From contig NZ_AMXD01000002.1 in NCBI RefSeq assembly GCF_000310185.1, positions 1 through 64,000 on the forward strand: 64,000 nucleotides of DNA. Direction: 5' to 3'. Positions 36,748-44,848 of this stretch are shown one piece after another. The translations under genes were made by a program, and so were the position numbers. The stretch comes from Thauera aminoaromatica S2 (GTDB lineage Bacteria > Pseudomonadota > Gammaproteobacteria > Burkholderiales > Rhodocyclaceae). The notes beneath the pieces are model-generated. The model saw nothing but the letters and a program-made list of their open reading frames with translations. It was not told where the DNA came from and did no database searches. Position 1 is the first letter of the stretch. The number at the start of each line of letters is the position of its first letter.

Positions 36748-37146
36748 ATGGAACGCATCGCGATCAATCCCCCCGAGCTCTTCAGCGGCAAGGCCTTCAG
36801 CCAGACCTTCTCGATCAGCACGCCGCAACGGCTGATCTTCGTGTCCGGCCAGGTCGACTGCGACCGCGAGGGCAAGGTGCGCAACCCCGACGACCTCGAG
36901 GCGCAACTGAAAGGCACGCTCGACAACCTCGAGATCGCACTGCGCGCGCAAGGCGCGAGCATGCGCGACCTGGTGCAGGTGACGATCTACGTCGTCGGGC
37001 TGCGCCCCGAGGACACCACGCGCATCCGCGAGATCCGCTCCGCCTACTTCGACGCCGAGCGCCCGCCGGCGGTCACCCTGCTCGGCATCGAGCGCCTCGC
37101 CTTCCCCGGGCTGCGCGTCGAGATCGACATCATCGCGGCGCAGTGA
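36748..37146 (+). CDS. RidA/YjgF-family protein
   Basis: 132 aa. RidA fold with TPQRLIFVSGQVDCDREGKV (about 25-45), NLEIALRAQGASMRDLVQVTIYV (about 65-88) and RPPAVTLLGIERLAFPGLRVEIDIIA at the C-terminus. Family members hydrolyse reactive enamines/imines, and some act on ring-cleavage intermediates (aminomuconate deaminase relatives). Following benR by about 105 nt suggests a role with the ben genes, but none is established. Confidence 0.85.
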   Translation: MERIAINPPELFSGKAFSQTFSISTPQRLIFVSGQVDCDREGKVRNPDDLEAQLKGTLDNLEIALRAQGASMRDLVQVTIYVVGLRPEDTTRIREIRSAYFDAERPPAVTLLGIERLAFPGLRVEIDIIAAQ

Positions 37147-37217
37147 CGCAAAGGCCCGGCGCGCCGCGCTCCGGCGCCGCCGGGCAGGCAGGGCACGCGC
37201 GTGCCGTCGGCGCGCGA

Positions 37218-37784
37218 TCAGCCCTTGCGCGGCGGATTCAGGAAGCCGCGCATCAGGCGGGTGAGGCGCGGCATCACCACCCAGGTCATCGTCACCACGA
37301 TCAGCGCAGTGAGCACCGCGGTGCGCGGCAGGAAGGGCAGCGGCTGGATCCACGGCAGCACGAACCACAGGAAGAAGGACACGGTGGGGAAGATCCCCAG
37401 CCAGGTCACCACCGCCATGCGCACGCGCGGCGGATGCATCGTCGCGGGCACCACCGCGGGCTCGAACCAGGCTTCGAGCCCGCTCAGCTTGCGGAATTCA
37501 GGCTCGCCCTCGGCCACCGCCTTCATGCGCTCGAGCAGCTCGTGTCGTGCCTCGCTCATGTCCCAGGCCTGCAACTCGGCCTCCGAGGCGAAGCGGATCA
37601 CGAGCTGATACTCCTCGCCCGCCGCCTCGGGCGGAATCAGATCGCCGCCCAGAAAACCCTTGTGCTCGCGCATCTTGGCGAGCATTTCACGCAGCATCAC
37701 TTCGTACTCGGCCTCATGCCCCGGGCGCGCGCGGCGGCGGGCGATGCGGGTGATGCGGGCGGGAGCGGCGGCAGGTGCATTCAT
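37218..37784 (-). CDS. ABM-domain protein with two membrane segments
   Basis: 188 aa. Residues 10-105 resemble the dimeric alpha/beta-barrel antibiotic-biosynthesis-monooxygenase fold (RPGHEAEYEVMLREMLAKMREHKGFLGGDLI; EEYQLVIRFASEAELQAW). Two hydrophobic helices follow (about 122-145 and 153-172), then a basic tail. This combination occurs as a conserved hypothetical family; function unknown. It stands alone on the minus strand between ridA and the outer-membrane gene, with a TTCTCGAGATTT motif 78 bp upstream. Confidence 0.7.
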   Translation of the reverse strand: MNAPAAAPARITRIARRRARPGHEAEYEVMLREMLAKMREHKGFLGGDLIPPEAAGEEYQLVIRFASEAELQAWDMSEARHELLERMKAVAEGEPEFRKLSGLEAWFEPAVVPATMHPPRVRMAVVTWLGIFPTVSFFLWFVLPWIQPLPFLPRTAVLTALIVVTMTWVVMPRLTRLMRGFLNPPRKG

Positions 37785-37862
37785 CGAGGACTCTCCTGTT
37801 CTGACGGGGCGGTGAAGCCGGATTGCGCATCACCGCGGGTAGAGCTCTACTCTAACGCATAA

Positions 37863-37874
37863 TTCTCGAGATTT
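37863..37874 (-). promoter_or_regulatory. putative GntR operator motif
   Basis: TTCTCGAGATTT lies in a short AT-rich intergenic patch upstream of the ABM-domain gene and is followed by ATAAATAATCG. The copy at 49893 is also followed by ATAATCG at a similar distance. Confidence 0.45.
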
Positions 37875-37939
37875 TTATAAATAATCGTGATTAATATTTT
37901 GCATGGTCACGATCGGCCGCTCCGCGCACACGGCAGACG

Positions 37940-37974
37940 AAAAACCCCGGCCACCAGGACGGTGTGCCGGGGTT
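37940..37974 (-). terminator. terminator after the outer-membrane gene
   Basis: Stem AACCCCGGC / GCCGGGGTT on the minus strand is followed by a T-run. It is 35 nt after the stop and ends the dmpFGI-outer-membrane unit. Confidence 0.85.
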
Positions 37975-38008
37975 GTGCGCGCAGCTCCGGGAAAGGCCCC
38001 GCCGCCTC

Positions 38009-38938
38009 TTACAGCGGCATGATCAGCTTGAGGATGAACTTGTCGCCCTCGAAGCGGTTCTCCGCGCCCGTTTCACGGTTCCACTGGCCAGTGAAATGCA
38101 CGCCGCCCTTGGTCGTGTAGCTGACGGTGGGGCCGATGGCGAAGACCTCACCCTTGCGTCCGTCCGACCACGGTCCAAGCGCGGACGAGATCGTCTGTCC
38201 ATTGAGCTTGTCATTGCCCGTCTGCTTCAGGTAGTAACCGGACAGCCCCACGCCCCACGGCCCGAATCGCTTGCCGACGAGATAGTCGAAGTGGAACTCG
38301 TCACCCGACTCATACTTCATCTTGGGCGCGCCGAGGGCGGGACGGAAATCACTGTTCGACGTCTTGATGTTGTACATGATCTTGGACGACACCTCCCAGC
38401 CGGTGTCTCCCATGTAGCTGAACGCGAACAGCGGCTCGAAGCTCCAGTAGTTGGCGCCGATGCTCTGGCGCGGCTCACCCGATTTGTAGGCTCCCACCGG
38501 CAGATTGATGTCGAGCCCGATCGCCCAGTGCCAGTTCTTGGAATGCCAGGAGACGATGAAGGGGTCGATGGTGATGTCGCCAAGACCGAACTTGGACTCC
38601 GAGCCCGCACCCAGCGCCACGTCCTGATGCACCAGCGGCACGATCACGTGCCAACCCCAGTTGCCACCCAGGATCTTGTACTCGCTGGTGTGCACGAAGC
38701 GGAAGGCGTTGAACCAGGCATCGACGCCGGCGCCCGCGACCTTGTTGCCGCCACCGTCGACCAGATCCCCGCTGTAATAGCCGAAGTAGTTGATGAAATA
38801 GTTCCCCGGCGGCGGCACCGCGCCGGCCAGCCAGGTCTCGGCCCCGTTCGGATACTGGTCACCGCCTTCCTTGGCGTGGGCGCCGCCGATCGCGAGCGCA
38901 CCGAGCGCGACCGCAGCCGCAATCTTGCTGATGTTCAT
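38009..38938 (-). CDS. outer-membrane protein, Phenol_MetA_deg/SphA family
   Basis: 309 aa with a signal peptide (MNISKIAAAVALGALAIGGAHA-KEGG) and a beta-rich body with repeated aromatic strand ends (YFINYFGYYSGDLVDGG; FHFDYLVGKRFGPWGVGLSGYY). The C-terminus is hydrophobic-alternating (FILKLIMPL). The family is found in meta-pathway clusters and thought to form an outer-membrane channel for aromatic substrates. It follows dmpI, consistent with substrate entry for this module. Confidence 0.82.
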   Translation of the reverse strand: MNISKIAAAVALGALAIGGAHAKEGGDQYPNGAETWLAGAVPPPGNYFINYFGYYSGDLVDGGGNKVAGAGVDAWFNAFRFVHTSEYKILGGNWGWHVIVPLVHQDVALGAGSESKFGLGDITIDPFIVSWHSKNWHWAIGLDINLPVGAYKSGEPRQSIGANYWSFEPLFAFSYMGDTGWEVSSKIMYNIKTSNSDFRPALGAPKMKYESGDEFHFDYLVGKRFGPWGVGLSGYYLKQTGNDKLNGQTISSALGPWSDGRKGEVFAIGPTVSYTTKGGVHFTGQWNRETGAENRFEGDKFILKLIMPL

Positions 38939-39042
38939 CCCTTGAATTCCTCCTTGATTGGTCTTGCGACGAGTGTGTTGCTCCTGGACCGGCGCCCTCT
39001 GCGGAGCGCTCGGTGAATCTCATTCTCGCGGGTGCACGACCG

Positions 39043-39234
39043 TCAGCGCCCGAGGTCCTTCGCCGACACCCCGCCGATGCCCCAGTTGGTCTTGGGCACC
39101 TCGCGGATGACGACGCGCACGCTCTCGATCGGAGCGCCGACGGCCTCGACGATCGCCTGGGTCACCTTCTGGATCACTGCGCGCTTCTGGTCTTCGGTAC
39201 GGCCTTCCATCATGGTGATTTCTGCCAGCGGCAT
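39043..39234 (-). CDS. dmpI: 4-oxalocrotonate tautomerase
   Basis: 63 aa including the initiator. Pro-1 after Met removal (MPLAEITMMEGRTEDQKRAVI) is the catalytic base of the tautomerase superfamily. Arg residues in VRVVIREVPKTNWGIGG match the substrate site. It isomerises 2-hydroxymuconate to 2-oxohex-3-enedioate, the substrate of the decarboxylase encoded 15 kb away in module 1. Confidence 0.93.
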   Translation of the reverse strand: MPLAEITMMEGRTEDQKRAVIQKVTQAIVEAVGAPIESVRVVIREVPKTNWGIGGVSAKDLGR

Positions 39235-39332
39235 GGTCTCTTCCTCCGGTTGTCGAACTATTGCGAGCCGGCGCCCCCGGCGTCCGGCCCGCGGAAAACG
39301 ACCGGTGCGGCCCGCGCCGCACCGGCGGCGAC

Positions 39333-40370
39333 TCACACCGCCAGGCCGCGCGCCTTGGCGAGGTTGAGCGCGGTGTCCTCGATCATGTCTTCCTGGCCGC
39401 CGACCATGCCGCGCTTGCCCATCTCGACCAGGATCTCGCGCGCCGGCACGCCGTACTTCTTCTCGGCGCGCTTGGCGAACAGCAGGAAGGAGCCGTACAC
39501 CCCGGCGTAGCCGAGCGTGAGCGCATCGCGGTCGATGCGGATCGGGAAGTCCATGATCGGCACCACCAGGTCTTCGGCCACGTCCTGGATCTTGAACACA
39601 TCCACGCCGGTCTCGATGCCCATCAGGTCGCACACCGCGATGAAGACCTCCAGCGGGGTGTTGCCCGCGCCGGCACCCAGGCCCGCGGCGGCCGCGTCGA
39701 TGCGGGTGGCACCCACTTCCAGCGCGGCCAGGCTGTTGGCCACGCCCATGGCGAGGTTGTGGTGGCCGTGGAAGCCGAGTTCGGTCTCGGGCTTGAGCGC
39801 GTCACGCACCGCGGACAGGCGTGCCTTCACCGTGTCGGGCAGCAGGTGGCCGGCCGAGTCGGTGACGTAGATGCAGTTGGCGCCGTAGCTCTCCATCAGC
39901 CTGGCCTGCGTGACCAGGCCTTCGGGGCTGTTCATGTGCGCCATCATCAGGAAGCCGACGGTGTCCATGCCCAGCTTGCGCGCCATGCCGATGTGCTGCT
40001 CGGAGACGTCGGCCTCGGTGCAGTGGGTGGCGACGCGGATGGTGGACACGCCGAGCTCGTGCGCCATCTTGAGGTGATCGACGGTGCCGATGCCCGGCAG
40101 CAGCAGCGCCGAGACCTTGGCCTGCTTCATCAGCGGGATCACGGTGCCGAGGTATTCCTCGTCGCTGTGCGCCGGGAAGCCGTAATTGACCGAGCTGCCA
40201 CCGAGGCCGTCGCCGTGGGTGACCTCGATCAGCGGTACGCCCGCCGCATCGAGCCCGGTGGCGATCGATTTCATCTGCTCGAGCGTCATCAGGTGGCGCT
40301 TGGGGTGCATGCCGTCCCGCAGGGTCATGTCGTGGACGGTGATCTTCTTGCCGCGAAGTTCCATGTTCAT
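39333..40370 (-). CDS. dmpG: 4-hydroxy-2-oxovalerate aldolase
   Basis: 345 aa class II aldolase giving pyruvate and acetaldehyde. TIM-barrel start [19 protein letters not shown] (about 7-25), with the metal-binding HGHHN (about 200) and C-terminal communication domain for channelling acetaldehyde to DmpF. It starts 18 nt after the dmpF stop. Confidence 0.95.
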   Translation of the reverse strand: MNMELRGKKITVHDMTLRDGMHPKRHLMTLEQMKSIATGLDAAGVPLIEVTHGDGLGGSSVNYGFPAHSDEEYLGTVIPLMKQAKVSALLLPGIGTVDHLKMAHELGVSTIRVATHCTEADVSEQHIGMARKLGMDTVGFLMMAHMNSPEGLVTQARLMESYGANCIYVTDSAGHLLPDTVKARLSAVRDALKPETELGFHGHHNLAMGVANSLAALEVGATRIDAAAAGLGAGAGNTPLEVFIAVCDLMGIETGVDVFKIQDVAEDLVVPIMDFPIRIDRDALTLGYAGVYGSFLLFAKRAEKKYGVPAREILVEMGKRGMVGGQEDMIEDTALNLAKARGLAV

Positions 40371-40388
40371 CTCCTTGTGCCGGGGCGC

Positions 40389-41312
40389 TCAGGCCACCAT
40401 CGTGGCGCGGTTGGATTCGAGCTGCAGACGCCCGGCGAGGATCTCCTCGGCGAACATCTCGGCGGTGCGCGCGCCGGCCGCAGTCATGATGTCGAGGTTG
40501 CCGGCGTACTTGGGCAGGTAGTCGCCCAGGCCTTCGACTTCCAGGAAGACGGAGACGCGGTTGCCGTCGAACACCGGGCCATTGACCAGGCGGTAGCCGG
40601 GCACGTACTTCTGCACTTCCTGGATCATGGCGTGGATCGAGGCGGTGATCTTCTCGCGGTCGGGTTCGGTTTCGGTGAGGCAATGCACCGTGTCGCGCAT
40701 GATCAGCGGCGGTTCGGCCGGATTCAGGATGATGATGGCCTTGCCCTTCCTGGCGCCGCCCACCTTCTCGACCGCGCCGGCAGTGGTGCGGGTGAATTCG
40801 TCGATGTTCTTGCGCGTGCCGGGCCCGGCACTCTTGGAGGACACGGTGGCGACGATCTCGCCGTAGGCCACCGGCTGCACGCGCGACACCGCCGCGACCA
40901 TCGGGATCGTGGCCTGGCCACCGCAGGTGACCATGTTCACGTTCATCTCACCCTTGCCGACGTGCTCGACGAGGTTCACCGGCGGCACGCAGAAGGGGCC
41001 GATCGCGGCCGGGGTGAGGTCGATCATCAGCACGCCGAGCTCGTTGAGCTTGCGGCTGTTCTCGGCATGCACATAGGCCGAGGTGGCGTCGAAGGCGATC
41101 TGCACGCCGTCGGCCTTCACATGCGGCAGCAGCCCGTCGACGCCGTCGGCGGTGGTCTTGAGGCCGAGCTCGCGCGCGCGCGCGAGGCCTTCGGAGGTGG
41201 CGTCGATGCCCACCATCCACACCGGCTCGAGCACCGGGCTACGCTTGAGCTTGTAGAGCAGGTCGGTGCCGATGTTGCCCGGTCCGATCAGCGCACACTT
41301 GATCTTGTTCAT
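40389..41312 (-). CDS. dmpF: acetaldehyde dehydrogenase (acylating)
   Basis: 307 aa from ATG 41312. Rossmann motif [16 protein letters not shown] (about 6-21). [13 protein letters not shown] (about 128) carries the catalytic Cys. It converts acetaldehyde channelled from DmpG to acetyl-CoA with NAD and CoA. Confidence 0.95.
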   Translation of the reverse strand: MNKIKCALIGPGNIGTDLLYKLKRSPVLEPVWMVGIDATSEGLARARELGLKTTADGVDGLLPHVKADGVQIAFDATSAYVHAENSRKLNELGVLMIDLTPAAIGPFCVPPVNLVEHVGKGEMNVNMVTCGGQATIPMVAAVSRVQPVAYGEIVATVSSKSAGPGTRKNIDEFTRTTAGAVEKVGGARKGKAIIILNPAEPPLIMRDTVHCLTETEPDREKITASIHAMIQEVQKYVPGYRLVNGPVFDGNRVSVFLEVEGLGDYLPKYAGNLDIMTAAGARTAEMFAEEILAGRLQLESNRATMVA

Positions 41313-41450
41313 GCCTGTCTTCCTTTGGGGTTGAGTCGTTTCCAGGAATGCAGGCCGCGCGACGGTCCGGGGAGAGGGGAGAGAGACGGACCGCCGCACG
41401 ACTGCAACCGGGAGATGCCCGCAGTGCGGACGAAAAAAAGAACTCGCCGC

Positions 41451-41888
41451 TCAGGGCTCGACGTCGTCGGCGCCGATCGCGAGCAGCCCTGCGCGTGCGC
41501 AGATGCCATCCTGGTCCTCGGAGGCACCCGAGACGCCGATGCCGCCGACCAGCTCGCCGCCGACGCGGATCGGCAGGCCGCCGCCGAACACGACCAGCCG
41601 CGGCTGTGCCGAGAAGCCCAGCTTCATGCCCTCGTTGCCGGCGCACACGTCCATCCACTTCCCGGTCGGGAAGCCGAAGCCGCCGGCGGTGTAGGCCTTG
41701 TCGATGGCGATCGCGATCGACTGCGGGAAGGCGCCGGGCATGCGCAGGAAAGCGACGAGGTTGCCGGAGGCGTCGGCAACACCGACGTTGATCCGCACCC
41801 CGAGCGCCTCGGCCTTCTCGACCGCGGCGGCGACGGCGGCATGTGCCGCCTCCCAGCTGATGGTGGCCTGAGGAACAGCGACTTTCAT
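41451..41888 (-). CDS. GlcG/HbpS-like protein (DUF336)
   Basis: 145 aa. Typical features are AEALGVRINVGVADASGNLVAFLRMPGAF (about 28-56), SIAIAIDKAYTAGGF and the glycine-rich GGGLPIRVGGELVGGIGVSGAS near the C-terminus. Relatives bind haem or cobalamin-type ligands, or are of unknown role in glycolate and aromatic clusters. First gene of the unit GlcG-dmpF-dmpG-dmpI-OMP, divergent from GntR-2. Confidence 0.85.
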   Translation of the reverse strand: MKVAVPQATISWEAAHAAVAAAVEKAEALGVRINVGVADASGNLVAFLRMPGAFPQSIAIAIDKAYTAGGFGFPTGKWMDVCAGNEGMKLGFSAQPRLVVFGGGLPIRVGGELVGGIGVSGASEDQDGICARAGLLAIGADDVEP

Positions 41889-41965
41889 CGGGTGAGCTCC
41901 TGTGGTTCAGGTTTGATTTGTAATGTTTTTGAAGATAGGCCAGGGCAATGTCGACGTCAAGGATT

Positions 41966-41978
41966 TTTCTCGAGATTT
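41966..41978 (+). promoter_or_regulatory. putative GntR operator motif between GlcG-dmpFGI and GntR-2
   Basis: TTTCTCGAGATTT, 70 bp before the GntR-2 ATG and 77 bp before the divergent GlcG-like gene, well placed to control both. Confidence 0.55.
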
Positions 41979-42048
41979 ATAGAAGAAGCTAATTCCATCC
42001 CGCTCGGATAGAATCGGGAACCGGGGTGTTTCCAACATTTTCGCAATC

Positions 42049-42768
42049 ATGAACGAAGCCGTTCCGCAAAGAACACCGGAGGCCGTCGAGCCCAAGACCC
42101 TCGTCGAGGGGGCCTACCAGCGCCTGCGCCGGGACATCATCGAGGGCGTTCACCCGCCCGGCGAGAAACTTCGCGTCGAACATCTCAAGGACCGCTACGA
42201 GGTCGGCGCCGGCACCCTGCGCGAGGCCCTCCTCCTGCTCGTCACCGACGCCCTGGTGGTCGCCCAGGGACAACGCGGCTTCCGCGTCTCGCCGATTTCC
42301 ATCGAGGACTTCGAGGACATCACCCGCACCCGCCTGCTGCTCGAGACCGAAGCCCTGCGCCAGTCGCTGCAGCTCGGCGGCGAGGACTGGGAGGCCTCCG
42401 TGGTCGCGGCTTTCCACCGCCTCTCTCGCGCCGAGCAAAAGCTCGGCGACCACGACTCGCTGGCCGCCGAGGAGTGGGAGCGGCGCAACCGCGCCTTCCA
42501 CGAGGCACTGATTGCCGCGTCGCCCTCGCGCTGGATCCGTCATTTCCAGCACATCCTCTACCAGCAGTCCGAGCGCTACCGGCGCCTGAGCCTGTTCAGC
42601 CATCCGATCCCGCGCGACATCCACGCCGAGCACCAGGCCTTGTTCAACGCCAGCCTGGCACGCGACACCACGCGCGCGACCTCCATCCTCACCGAGCACG
42701 TGCTGCGCACGCTCGACGCGGTAAAGCTGCTTCCGGCGGAGTTCTTCGCCGGCAAGCACAAGTCCTGA
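42049..42768 (+). CDS. GntR-family regulator, FCD subfamily (GntR-2)
   Basis: 239 aa with the same plan as GntR-1: winged HTH (AYQRLRRDIIEGVHPPGEKLRVEHL; AGTLREALLLLVTDALVVAQGQRGFRVSPISIEDF) and FCD domain (NRAFHEALIAASPSRWIRHFQHILYQQSERYRRL). The two share long identical stretches across their lengths. Inserted between the dmpB2 and dmpF gene groups of module 2. Ligand unknown; a pathway acid is plausible. Confidence 0.88.
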   Translation: MNEAVPQRTPEAVEPKTLVEGAYQRLRRDIIEGVHPPGEKLRVEHLKDRYEVGAGTLREALLLLVTDALVVAQGQRGFRVSPISIEDFEDITRTRLLLETEALRQSLQLGGEDWEASVVAAFHRLSRAEQKLGDHDSLAAEEWERRNRAFHEALIAASPSRWIRHFQHILYQQSERYRRLSLFSHPIPRDIHAEHQALFNASLARDTTRATSILTEHVLRTLDAVKLLPAEFFAGKHKS

Positions 42769-42810
42769 GTTCGCCGGACGCACGCCCCGTTCAACCTGCC
42801 TGCGCGCCCA

Positions 42811-42844
42811 CCGGCGCCCCTGCCCGATCGGCAGGGAGCGCCGG
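42811..42844 (-). other. hairpin after dmpB copy 2
   Basis: Interrupted stem CCGGCGC/GCGCCGG plus CCTGCC/GGCAGG just below the dioxygenase stop. No T-run is present, but it is the last element of the dmpKLMNOP-D-B unit and may act as a 3' end stabiliser. Confidence 0.5.
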
Positions 42845-42855
42845 CGCGGCCGCGG

Positions 42856-43785
42856 TCAGGACACCACGCTCAGGAAGCGCTCGTTGAGCTTGCGGTCGTG
42901 ATAGAAGATCCCGGCGCCCACCTCGTCCCAGGTCCACGTGATGGTCTTGTAGTCGGGGTAGGTGTCGTAGCCGCCGCAGAAGGTCTCGAAGCGGTTGCCC
43001 GAGGGGTCGAAGGCATAGATCGTGGTGCCGCGGGTGATGCCGTGGCGGGTCGGGCCGATGTCGATCGAGATGCGGTTCATCGACATGATGTCGGCCGCGC
43101 GCAGCACCTTCTCCCAGCTGTCGAGCTTGAACGAGATGTGGTGCAGCTTGCCCGGCTCGGGGTGGCGCACGAAGGCGATGTCGTGGGCCTTGGTCGAGCA
43201 CGACAGCCAGATCGCCAGGTCCGTCTTGCCGTCTTCCATCACCACGTGCTCGACGAGGTAGAAGCCGAGCACCTTCTCGAAGATCTCCTGCACCTTCTCG
43301 ATGTCCGGCCCGTACAGCAGGCAGTGGTCCATGCGCGAGGGCGCGATGCCACGCTCGGCATCCGGGATCCACGGGTCCGGGTTCACATAGGACTGGCCGT
43401 TGCCGATGTCGGTCTTCTCGGCATAGAGCTCGATCAGGTGGCCCGACGGCACCTCGAAGCGCACGCGCTCGCCGGTCTCGAGCATCTCGCCGGCGGGTAT
43501 GCGCTCGGTCTTCAGGCCGAAGGCCTGCAGGTCGGCGTCGAGCTTGTCGAGCGTCGCCTTGTCGGCGACCTTGAAGGCGAAGAAGTCCACGCCGGCGCTC
43601 TCGGCCTCGCGGATCAGTACGCTGTTGTGCTCGCGCTCGTCCCAGGCCTTGAAGTAGACGCGGCCCTGGCCGTCGCGGCCGGTTTCGACCAGGCCGAGGG
43701 TGTTCTTGTAGAAGTTGATGCCTTCCTCGAGGTCGAGGACACGCAGGGAGATGTGTCCCGGACGAAGTACGCCTGTCATTGCCAT
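42856..43785 (-). CDS. dmpB: catechol 2,3-dioxygenase (copy 2)
   Basis: 309 aa, same length and motifs as copy 1: MDHCLLYGPDIEK, GKLHHISF, NRFETFCGGYDTYPD carry the Fe(II) ligands. Divergence is concentrated in residues 165-200 and other surface stretches. It lies after dmpD in the phenol operon, without its own XylT-type ferredoxin. The two copies probably serve catechols arising from different peripheral routes. Confidence 0.96.
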   Translation of the reverse strand: MAMTGVLRPGHISLRVLDLEEGINFYKNTLGLVETGRDGQGRVYFKAWDEREHNSVLIREAESAGVDFFAFKVADKATLDKLDADLQAFGLKTERIPAGEMLETGERVRFEVPSGHLIELYAEKTDIGNGQSYVNPDPWIPDAERGIAPSRMDHCLLYGPDIEKVQEIFEKVLGFYLVEHVVMEDGKTDLAIWLSCSTKAHDIAFVRHPEPGKLHHISFKLDSWEKVLRAADIMSMNRISIDIGPTRHGITRGTTIYAFDPSGNRFETFCGGYDTYPDYKTITWTWDEVGAGIFYHDRKLNERFLSVVS

Positions 43786-43851
43786 GTTGTCTGCTCCTCT
43801 CTTGATATGCCCGGGACGGCACGCCCGCCCGGGTCGGTTTGCTCGATCTTC

Positions 43852-43869
43852 ATCCGTCGTTCGACGGAT
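43852..43869 (-). other. small intercistronic hairpin between dmpD and dmpB copy 2
   Basis: ATCCGTCG / CGACGGAT with only TT between, in the 129-nt gap between the two cistrons. Confidence 0.45.
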
Positions 43870-43914
43870 CCTGCCGTGGCCCGTGCCGCCCTGCGGGCGC
43901 GCGCCACGAAGCCT

Positions 43915-44829
43915 TCAAGTACCGCCTTCAGCCCGCCCTGCCGCCGGCCAGGCTCGGCGCTCGCCCTCCTCGCAGAGGAAGTCGCCGACCAGACGCACGA
44001 AGCGCGTGGAGTGCTCGATCTGCGTCCAGTGCCCGCAGCGGCCGAACACGTGAAGTTGTGCGCGCTCGATCCAGCGTAGCAGGGTCTCCGAGGTCTGCAG
44101 CGGAATCACCTGGTCGTCGCGGCCATGGATGATCAGGGTCTCGTGCGGCAGCGCGCGGATGTCCTCCTCGCGACTGGCGAGCGCATCGACCCAGCGCTGG
44201 CGCGGCGCGGGGAACATGCTCGCGAAGGACTCCTGGAAGCCCGGGCGGACGCTGGCGCGGTAGCGCAGTTCGGCGAGCTCGTCGTTCACCAGGCTGCGGT
44301 CCCAGGCGAAGCAGTCCATGATCCGGCGCATGTTCTCGAACGAGGGTGTGTAGCCCCACACCGCGTCCAGCCCCGGCGTGATCGGAAAGTGCACGCCCAC
44401 GCTGCCCATCAGCACCAGCCGGCGCACGCGCTGCGGGTGGCGGATCGCCAGCGCCAACGCGAGCGCGCCGCCGAAGGAGTTGCCCACCACGTCTGCCCGC
44501 TCCAGCCCGAGCGCATCCATCAGCCCGAGCGCCTGCGCGACCCAGGTGTCGATGTCGTAGCGCAGGTCGGCACGCCGCTCGGTGAAGCCGAAGCCCGCCA
44601 TGTCGGGCGCGATCACCCGCATGCGCTGCGCGAGCGGCGCCAGCACCAGGCGCCAGTTGGCCCAGGCGGAGACGCCGGGACCCGAGCCGTGGATGAAGAG
44701 CGCGGGAAAGCCCTCGCCGAGGTCGTGGTAGTTGGTCAGGATGCCGGCCGCGTGGATGCTGCGGCCGATCTCCGGATCGTCCGCAGCGGTCGCTGGCGCC
44801 GCCGGTTGCGCGCTGGACATGATGCTCAT
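43915..44829 (-). CDS. dmpD: 2-hydroxymuconate semialdehyde hydrolase
   Basis: 304-aa alpha/beta hydrolase cleaving meta-cleavage products to 2-hydroxypentadienoate and a carboxylic acid (formate from the catechol product). Oxyanion region LFIHGSGPGVSAWANWR (about 48-64), nucleophile elbow GNSFGGALAL (about 116), Asp in IIHGRDDQVIPL and His in GRCGHWTQIEH. ATG 44829 or 44820 may be used. It represents the hydrolytic branch, absent from module 1. Confidence 0.9.
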   Translation of the reverse strand: MSIMSSAQPAAPATAADDPEIGRSIHAAGILTNYHDLGEGFPALFIHGSGPGVSAWANWRLVLAPLAQRMRVIAPDMAGFGFTERRADLRYDIDTWVAQALGLMDALGLERADVVGNSFGGALALALAIRHPQRVRRLVLMGSVGVHFPITPGLDAVWGYTPSFENMRRIMDCFAWDRSLVNDELAELRYRASVRPGFQESFASMFPAPRQRWVDALASREEDIRALPHETLIIHGRDDQVIPLQTSETLLRWIERAQLHVFGRCGHWTQIEHSTRFVRLVGDFLCEEGERRAWPAAGRAEGGT

Positions 44830-44848
44830 CCGTCCGTCCTCGCCCGTC

